Assembly (NCBI GenBank): GCA_002502685.1
Contig: DAQA01000004.1
Location: 1-11,075, forward strand
Length of the DNA stretch: 11,075 nt
Direction of reading: 5' to 3'
Source of the DNA: Euryarchaeota archaeon UBA202
Lineage (GTDB): Archaea > Thermoplasmatota > E2 > UBA202
Below are positions 6,712-11,075 of this stretch, in pieces. The notes beneath the pieces are model-generated. The model worked only from the letters and a program-made list of their open reading frames with translations, did not search any database and was not told where the DNA came from. Made by a program: the position numbers and the translations under genes. Positions within the stretch are counted from its first letter, which is position 1, and every line of letters starts with the position of its first letter.

Positions 6712-8124
6712 ATGAAGATGTTAATTGGTGAAAAATGGATAGATAAAAAAGAAAAAATAGAGGTTCGAAACCCGTTCAACGGGGACTTAGTTGATACTGT
6801 CCCCAACGGAACAAAGGATGATATGAAGAAAGCAATTGATTGTGCTGTAAAAGGATTCAAGATAAGCAAGAATATGCCGGTGCATGAACGCATCACGATT
6901 CTGATGAAAACAATTGATGTCATGAATGATAATGAAGAGGATTTTGCGTATACAATTTCTACTGAAGGGAGCAAAACAATTCATGAAGCAAGAAAAGAGG
7001 TGACTCGAGCGATAAACACTCTTACCATTTCTGCTGAGGAAGCAAGACGGATCATGGGTGAAACACTACCATTTGATAGCGTCCCCGGCTCTGAGAACCG
7101 GGTAGGATATTATTATCGCTTTCCCATCGGGGTAATTGGTGCCATTACTCCTTTTAATGACCCTCTAAATCTTGTGGCCCATAAACTTGGTCCAGCTATA
7201 GCTGCGGGAAATACCGTGGTATTAAAACCTGCTACCATGACACCTCTTTCTGCATTAAAACTTGGAGAAGCATTCATCAAAGCTGGTCTTCCAAAAAATA
7301 TCTTAAATATTGTCACCGGCCATGGTGGTGAAGTAGGCACTACCCTGGCAGGGGATGATCGAGTGAGAATGATCTCTTTTACAGGTGGCGTGGAAGCTGG
7401 CATGGAAATCCTCAAACATGCTGGCTTAAAAAAAATAGGTATGGAATTGGGGTCAAGTTCTCCTGTTATTATCCTGGATGATGCCGATGTTAATAAGGCT
7501 GTGGCTTCCTGTGTTTCTGGAGGATTTTGGGCTGCTGGACAAAATTGTATTGGTGTCCAAAGGATTTTTGTTCACACTAAAATTTATAATGATTTTGTAA
7601 AAAAGTTTGTGAGTCATACCAAGAAATTAAAGGTCGGTCCCCAACTTGATAAAAAAACAGATATGGGACCGATGATTTCAGAACAAGAAGCCAAGAGAGT
7701 GGAGACGTGGGTGGATGAAGCACTACAAAAAGGTGCTCATTTGTTGACAGGTGGAAAACGAGAGGGTAGTATCTATTATCCCACTGTTCTTGAAAATATC
7801 CCTCCGGGTGTTAGACTCCATGATGATGAAATCTTTGGACCCGTGGTCTGTTTGTATAAAGTCACGGATCTTGGAGATGCGATTAAGAGGGCAAACAATA
7901 TCCGTTATGGTCTCCACGCAGGTATATTCACCCAAAATATTGGTCATGCATTCAGGGCGATACGGGAATTAGATGTAGGGGGAGTCATGGTAAATGATTC
8001 CTCTGATTACCGTATCGATTTGATGCCCTTTGGAGGTGTAAAACAGAGTGGCTTGGGAAGAGAAGGAATTAAATATGCACTACTGGAAATGACTGAACCC
8101 AAGGTAATCTGTTTCAACCTCTAA
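6712..8124 (+). CDS. NAD(P)-dependent aldehyde dehydrogenase, lactaldehyde/GapN-like
   Basis: A 470-residue cytosolic enzyme of the aldehyde dehydrogenase superfamily, oxidising an aldehyde to its acid with NAD(P)+. All core residues are present: Asn149 in ITPFND, Lys172 in LKPAT for cofactor binding, FTGG (223-226), the general base Glu245 in MELGSSSP, the nucleophile Cys279 in GQNCIGVQR, EIFGPV (373-378), and PFGGVKQSGLGREG (439-452). The C-terminal segment VMVNDSSDYRIDLMPFGG (425-442) resembles archaeal lactaldehyde dehydrogenases (CofA-like) and the non-phosphorylating glyceraldehyde-3-phosphate type, so a short hydroxyaldehyde is likely but unproven. The length is normal for the family. 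The ribosome site AAGGAGTGAT supports the ATG at 6712. It stands alone, so context gives no substrate; the upstream dyad suggests regulation. Confidence 0.93.
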   Translation: MKMLIGEKWIDKKEKIEVRNPFNGDLVDTVPNGTKDDMKKAIDCAVKGFKISKNMPVHERITILMKTIDVMNDNEEDFAYTISTEGSKTIHEARKEVTRAINTLTISAEEARRIMGETLPFDSVPGSENRVGYYYRFPIGVIGAITPFNDPLNLVAHKLGPAIAAGNTVVLKPATMTPLSALKLGEAFIKAGLPKNILNIVTGHGGEVGTTLAGDDRVRMISFTGGVEAGMEILKHAGLKKIGMELGSSSPVIILDDADVNKAVASCVSGGFWAAGQNCIGVQRIFVHTKIYNDFVKKFVSHTKKLKVGPQLDKKTDMGPMISEQEAKRVETWVDEALQKGAHLLTGGKREGSIYYPTVLENIPPGVRLHDDEIFGPVVCLYKVTDLGDAIKRANNIRYGLHAGIFTQNIGHAFRAIRELDVGGVMVNDSSDYRIDLMPFGGVKQSGLGREGIKYALLEMTEPKVICFNL

Positions 8125-8125
8125 T

Positions 8126-8144
8126 TGGTAACCACAAAATACCA
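8126..8144 (+). terminator. Weak hairpin just after the aldehyde dehydrogenase stop
   Basis: TGGTA (8126-8130) pairs with TACCA (8140-8144) across a 9-base loop, two bases after the stop codon. The stem is short and no T-run follows. The T-run at 8347-8356 is a more typical archaeal terminator, though about 220 bases away. Confidence 0.2.
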
Positions 8145-8190
8145 GGAGAATACTTCACACATTATCTCACCTCTAGATGTATCAATGGTG

Positions 8191-8277
8191 CTAGCAATCT
8201 CCTTTAACAATGACCGGGTATCCATCTTTTTCCATCAAATAGTAGGCAGGACAAACAAAGTAGGGAGAGGGACACAT
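8191..8277 (-). CDS. Possible 28-residue cysteine-containing small protein
   Basis: A minus-strand reading frame of 28 codons in the gap between two larger genes. It begins MCPSPYFVCPAYYLM and ends DGYPVIVKGDC, with cysteines at 2, 9 and 28 and a composition unlike random A/T-rich translation. It has no ribosome site. However, on the minus strand a TTAAATA-like box (8301-8307) centres about 27 bases before the ATG, the spacing expected for a leaderless archaeal mRNA. The frame is closed by a stop at 8302-8304, so the gene cannot be much longer. It could bind a metal or cluster, or be a chance frame. I do not recognise the family. Confidence 0.3.
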   Translation of the reverse strand: MCPSPYFVCPAYYLMEKDGYPVIVKGDC

Positions 8278-8346
8278 AGATAAGTTATGAAGATACTCTA
8301 TTTAATCCCAACCAAGAATCTATTATCTTTAAGACAAGGCTCATCA

Positions 8347-8356
8347 TTTTTTTTTT
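8347..8356 (+). terminator. T-run in the gap after the aldehyde dehydrogenase
   Basis: Ten consecutive T on the plus strand between the aldehyde dehydrogenase and the convergent protease gene. T-runs of this length stop archaeal RNA polymerase. It may end read-through from the dehydrogenase. Confidence 0.4.
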
Positions 8357-8440
8357 ACCCGTTATACTTTAATACACACACATTTTACGAGGTTTTATTT
8401 CCAAAAATAGTAATAGCGATTATTGGCAGAAACACCGTTA

Positions 8441-8452
8441 TTAAGGCCTTAA
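8441..8452. repeat. Perfect 12-bp palindrome between convergent genes
   Basis: TTAAGGCCTTAA is a perfect 12-bp palindrome 39 bases beyond the stop of the minus-strand protease. With no loop it is more likely a protein site, or chance, than a hairpin. Confidence 0.25.
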
Positions 8453-8490
8453 AATTAGTTTAAACAGCTCTTCTTTTTAGCCCTCAAGTC

Positions 8491-10167
8491 TTATCGCACC
8501 AAAACAAATGGCCCCAGCACGAGAACAGGATATATTTTTTCCATGTTGCCAATGGTAATAATTAGGTCAGAGAAACCAAAGCCAAATACAAAACCAGAAT
8601 GAATATCAACAGTTCCCCCTGCTGGTAATGTGGATATCACGCCTTCATTTTCCGGGTGAATAAACACATTGCCTTCAAACACCATTGACCATTCTATATT
8701 TGACAAATCACCGGCATTGTTATTTGTTATCCGAGCAGAGGCACCCCAGCCACCCGAAAGGGTTATCTGCATCTCCTGGGGTACCACTAAGCCCTTCATA
8801 CAAAAATTGGCTGTCCCAGGATAGGGAAGGGAACTAAGATAATACAAATCCAGCCATTGGCCATTGCTTCGATAATAGCTCTCCCCGGGCTGAGCATTTG
8901 ATTGTACTAATGTTCCCACATGTTGACTGCCAAGAAGCACAGGAACCTCAGAGGTCCGATCATAGGGATGTCCTCCCTCAAGCTTCACATAAATATAAAA
9001 ATCATCATTCTCCATAATTTTCACTGGGCTACCAAGAGAGAGGGTATGAAAACCTGTATGATCTATGATTCCCTCCTGTGACGACAATTCATCAAGAAGT
9101 TCCCCATTGGCAAATTGATCATATATTTTTACTTCATAAGGTGTGTTATCAACGGGGCTGAAAAAACTAACCGCGACCAGTACTTCATCACTTTCTGCAA
9201 CAAAGGCGTTAAATGCCTCTGTATACTCTGTTAAGGTATCACGCCACCCATGGTAATCATGATAATAGATACGACTATAACTTAAAGGCTCAACATCTTG
9301 GAAAGAAATTGCACCCATCTCTGGATGCCGGCCACAATGTTTATCATAATAGGATATCCAAAAATAGCCTTCTTTCCCATAGTTACTCCCCCAGCTATTC
9401 TTGCACAGCCAAGCACCCGGCTGGGGCGCAGGAGTACTTTTTTCATCATCCCAGCCAATAATTGCCACAGCATGATTTGGATCATTCATTTCCTCAGGGG
9501 GCTGATAATGGGTATAGTTAACGATAAATCGGCCATTGACGCAAAAGCTTGTTCCCAGTGCTCCATGGATTATTAATGCCTGTTTAAGGGTATCTATCCT
9601 TTCAAGATCATCCCCTATAATGTACCATTCAATATCAGGTACATAATAAACGTCATAGCTAGAGGAATATTGCTGGGGAGCTTCTTCATACCAATTGTAA
9701 TCTAACTCAGTGTCATCATTGGCATCTGGGCAATAAATAGCTCCGTTTCCCCGTGCAAGATAAGCAGATGTTACCCGGTAATCACCGCCATTATGGACCG
9801 TCAAACCACCTGTTAAGGGGGAGATATCATCATTATAATGCTGGTTAAATCCATTCCACCAATCGAGATGATATTCAGCCAAGTTTGGTTCATTGGGTAC
9901 ACCTGATTTTTTCCACATACTGGTTATGAGAAGATTACTTTCAATTGCTGCCAGTGCGCCATGTGTCCAGCAGGTTCCACCTGATTGGCTTTTAATAGAG
10001 GTTACATAGTTTATGTTATTTACGTCGCGTAGGTCAAATGAGCTAGGTAGATTTAGGGGAATATTATTTTCTGTGGTATCAAGGGATATTTGTGCTGTTA
10101 CAGGTAGGACCAATGCCATTACTATTATTATGACTGTAATATTTGTTACTGTTATATTTTTAGACAT
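8491..10167 (-). CDS. Secreted papain-like (C1) cysteine protease with lectin-like and Ig-like domains
   Basis: A 558-residue exported protease. Residues 5-25 are a hydrophobic signal peptide with likely cleavage after VTA (25). The catalytic domain (about 40-292) has LPSSFDLRD (40-48), then SQSGGTCWTHGALAAIES with the oxyanion-hole Gln61 and nucleophile Cys66, His232 in DPNHAVAIIGWDD, and Asn257 in CKNSWGSNYGKEGYFWISY, so the C1 triad is complete. There is almost no propeptide, as is common for this lectin-linked group. Residues about 298-458 resemble the lectin-like beta domain that follows many C1 peptidases. Residues about 465-558 form an Ig-like beta sandwich (GGWGASARITN, then VFGFG), a type I associate with secreted archaeal proteins, ending LGPFVLVR. 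It probably digests extracellular protein or remodels the cell surface. No strong ribosome site precedes the ATG. Confidence 0.9.
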   Translation of the reverse strand: MSKNITVTNITVIIIVMALVLPVTAQISLDTTENNIPLNLPSSFDLRDVNNINYVTSIKSQSGGTCWTHGALAAIESNLLITSMWKKSGVPNEPNLAEYHLDWWNGFNQHYNDDISPLTGGLTVHNGGDYRVTSAYLARGNGAIYCPDANDDTELDYNWYEEAPQQYSSSYDVYYVPDIEWYIIGDDLERIDTLKQALIIHGALGTSFCVNGRFIVNYTHYQPPEEMNDPNHAVAIIGWDDEKSTPAPQPGAWLCKNSWGSNYGKEGYFWISYYDKHCGRHPEMGAISFQDVEPLSYSRIYYHDYHGWRDTLTEYTEAFNAFVAESDEVLVAVSFFSPVDNTPYEVKIYDQFANGELLDELSSQEGIIDHTGFHTLSLGSPVKIMENDDFYIYVKLEGGHPYDRTSEVPVLLGSQHVGTLVQSNAQPGESYYRSNGQWLDLYYLSSLPYPGTANFCMKGLVVPQEMQITLSGGWGASARITNNNAGDLSNIEWSMVFEGNVFIHPENEGVISTLPAGGTVDIHSGFVFGFGFSDLIITIGNMEKIYPVLVLGPFVLVR

Positions 10168-10196
10168 GGTGATGTTCCATTATATTATAGTGATTA

Positions 10197-10204
10197 ACAT
10201 ATAA
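10197..10204 (-). promoter_or_regulatory. TATA-like box of the protease gene
   Basis: On the minus strand TTTTATAT (10204 to 10197) lies about 33 bases before the protease ATG, placing transcription start some seven bases upstream of it. That fits a near-leaderless mRNA and the missing ribosome site. A second TATA-like run at 10181-10190 is too close to the ATG. The same A/T block could also serve a plus-strand transcript. Confidence 0.35.
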
Positions 10205-10316
10205 AAAATTATTTTTTTCCTTTTTTAGCTGGGGAGGAAAGATGTTTGTAATGTTTTTTTGGGAAATACAGACAGGTCTTTCCCACAGTAATTAGATAGA
10301 GGGGTATATAGGGGGC

Positions 10317-10415
10317 ATGCCAGGGGAGCAAAATGATGCATTACAGAATGAGACTTCTATAAAATTTTTTTATCTAGTTACTGGAGTAGAAAAAGAGGGA
10401 ACCATCCTCCGGTAA
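10317..10415 (+). CDS. Possible 32-residue ORF, perhaps a gene remnant
   Basis: An ATG frame of 32 codons starting MPGEQNDALQNETSIKFF and ending VEKEGTILR. The composition is protein-like and the frame is closed by stops on both sides. GGGGG lies one base before the ATG, too close to be a good ribosome site; GAGGGG at 10299-10304 is 12 bases away. The other frames stay open for a while after its stop, which would suit a frameshifted relic. I do not recognise it. Confidence 0.2.
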   Translation: MPGEQNDALQNETSIKFFYLVTGVEKEGTILR

Positions 10416-10632
10416 AACCAATGCAAAGGGTACTACTGGGAAAGCTTGTAGGGCGGCGCATATCATCTCTCTTGATTATATTCTAGGCAGATGGTTGTTG
10501 TCTTCCCTACACTGGAGGAAGCTCTATGGAATATACTAAATTTATACTAGTCATGGTGACTTTGAGGAAAAATAGCCTGTTTTTCCTAATTAACTAGACA
10601 AAGGAATGATGTACCGTCCCGCGTGATTTCTC

Positions 10633-10673
10633 AACTGCCACTTACCCTTCACAGGGTAAGTGGCAGTTTTTTT
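10633..10673 (+). terminator. Strong hairpin plus T-run terminator
   Basis: A perfect 15-bp stem (10633-10647 with 10654-10668) has a 6-base TTCACA loop, and seven consecutive T occupy 10667-10673. The stem is the longest perfect one I found in the window and has the form of a bacterial intrinsic terminator on the plus strand. No long gene ends just upstream, so it should end a short or non-coding transcript. Confidence 0.7.
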
Positions 10674-10696
10674 ACTTCTTCTTTACCTAAAAATAA

Positions 10697-10802
10697 GGCT
10701 TTTTTTGGTCTAAAAATAGCCCAAAAAATGGCAATTCACAGGCTTGACCAAATCATCCCCTTTTTGCGACCACCCCGGGGACACATAACTGTAGACCAAA
10801 AA
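10697..10802 (+). repeat. Inverted repeats with competing partners
   Basis: TTTTTGGTCTA (10702-10712) is perfectly complementary to TAGACCAAAAA (10792-10802) and, over seven bases, to GACCAAA (10746-10752). It can also fold locally: GGCT (10697-10700) with AGCC (10718-10721). CCCCGGGG (10773-10780) is a perfect palindrome inside the loop. Only one of these pairings can form at a time. Confidence 0.4.
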
Positions 10803-10905
10803 GATACATCCATCTCTGTAAACCAGACTCCATCAAGACGCAATTTTGAGTGGCTCTCTATATGCCTATATTATTTTTTTGTTAACAAAAAAAAAATAGA
10901 AAAAA

Positions 10906-10946
10906 GGCTTTTTAGGGTATAACACACCCAAAAAAGCCGTTTTTTT
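10906..10946 (+). terminator. Second hairpin plus T-run terminator
   Basis: GGCTTTTT (10906-10913) pairs with AAAAAGCC (10931-10938). After one A/A mismatch, GGGT (10915-10918) pairs with ACCC (10926-10929) across a 7-base loop. Seven T follow at 10940-10946, and an A-run precedes the stem, so it could act on either strand. Confidence 0.6.
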
Positions 10947-10981
10947 AGAATGTTTTACTCCCTATATTTTATTATAATTCT

Positions 10982-10989
10982 CTATAATA
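10982..10989 (+). promoter_or_regulatory. TATA-like promoter of the right-edge gene
   Basis: CTATAATA centres about 26 bases before an ATG at 11012, the distance for a leaderless archaeal transcript. It lies just beyond the second terminator. Confidence 0.4.
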
Positions 10990-11011
10990 AACCACCCGGT
11001 TCATACCCCCC

Positions 11012-11075
11012 ATGATGGCAACAGGAGTGACTACAGAGAAAAATCCAAAAAAGAAGGATGGAGACAGAAATAAAT
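11012..11075 (+). CDS. Partial hydrophilic protein, N-terminus only
   Basis: An ATG-initiated frame open to the right edge, 21 codons visible. It begins MMATGVTTEKNPKKKDGDRN: lysine-rich, without a signal peptide or membrane segment. There is no ribosome site, but the TATA-like box at 10982-10989 fits a leaderless start at this codon. The second ATG (11015) is also possible. Too little is present to name a family. Confidence 0.4.
   Translation, partial: MMATGVTTEKNPKKKDGDRNK

Larger units (their letters stand above)
10228..10673 (+). ncRNA. Candidate structured RNA region ending in a hairpin-T terminator
   Basis: This gene-poor stretch is more G/C-rich than other gaps here and carries successive stems. 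TGGGAAA (10260-10266) pairs with TTTCCCA (10279-10285), with an inner GAC/GTC. AGTCA-TGG-TGACT spans 10549-10561, AGGAAAAA/TTTTTCCT spans 10565-10587, and a strong terminator hairpin closes it. A TATA-like block (10199-10210) sits about 26 bases before 10228. A 17-codon frame at 10242-10295 follows GGGGAGG (10231-10237) and could be a leader peptide. I could not match it to RNase P or SRP RNA. A non-coding RNA is one reading; a decayed gene is another. Confidence 0.3.

Noticed and set aside
7113..7415. 100-codon minus-strand frame
   Set aside because: Lies wholly inside the aldehyde dehydrogenase gene on the opposite strand.
10228..10346. RNase P-like words (GGGGAGGAAAG near 10231, TTACAGAAT near 10338)
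   Set aside because: The order and the other conserved blocks of RNase P RNA could not be found, and GAGGAAAG is not followed by TCC.
10623..10922. 99-codon plus-strand frame from a GTG
   Set aside because: It begins inside the ascending side of a strong terminator hairpin, runs through the inverted repeats, and has no ribosome site or recognisable motif.

Overview
The window looks archaeal, most likely euryarchaeal and possibly Thermoplasmatota-related. The support is AT-rich DNA, TATA-like boxes about 25 bases before several starts, GGTGA/GGAGG-type ribosome sites in front of others, T-rich gene ends, and gene families common in sediment and methanogen-associated archaea. The placement is inference from gene content; no rRNA or marker gene is present. 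No mobile element, CRISPR array, tRNA or rRNA was recognised.

Layout. (1) 224-649: a short flavodoxin-fold protein, alone. (2) 983/998-2880: a PiT-type phosphate permease overlapping by one base (TAATG) a DUF47/PhoU-like partner, a standard phosphate uptake pair. (3) 3097-4440, minus: an exported or membrane-anchored protein with two nitroreductase-fold (SagB-like) halves, convergent with the phosphate operon. (4) 4830-5851: two genes overlapping by ATGA. The first fuses an MGMT/alkyltransferase-like domain, with PYWRT in place of the PCHR active site, to a two-helix membrane module. The second is a YbjQ/UPF0145 protein. (5) 6712-8124: an NAD(P)-dependent aldehyde dehydrogenase of the lactaldehyde/GapN-like type, with a perfect 8-bp inverted repeat just upstream of its ribosome site. 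(6) 8491-10167, minus: a secreted papain-like (C1) protease with lectin-like and Ig-like beta domains. (7) 10168-11075: almost no long ORFs but dense hairpins, two of them followed by T-runs, then a probable leaderless gene running off the right edge.

The genes do not form one pathway. They read as housekeeping transport (phosphate), redox and aldehyde metabolism, and two exported proteins. The most unusual items are the MGMT-like/membrane fusion in an operon with YbjQ, the exported double nitroreductase, the structured region at the right end, and a possible 28-codon cysteine-containing gene at 8191-8277. All domain calls come from reading motifs by eye; no database search was run.
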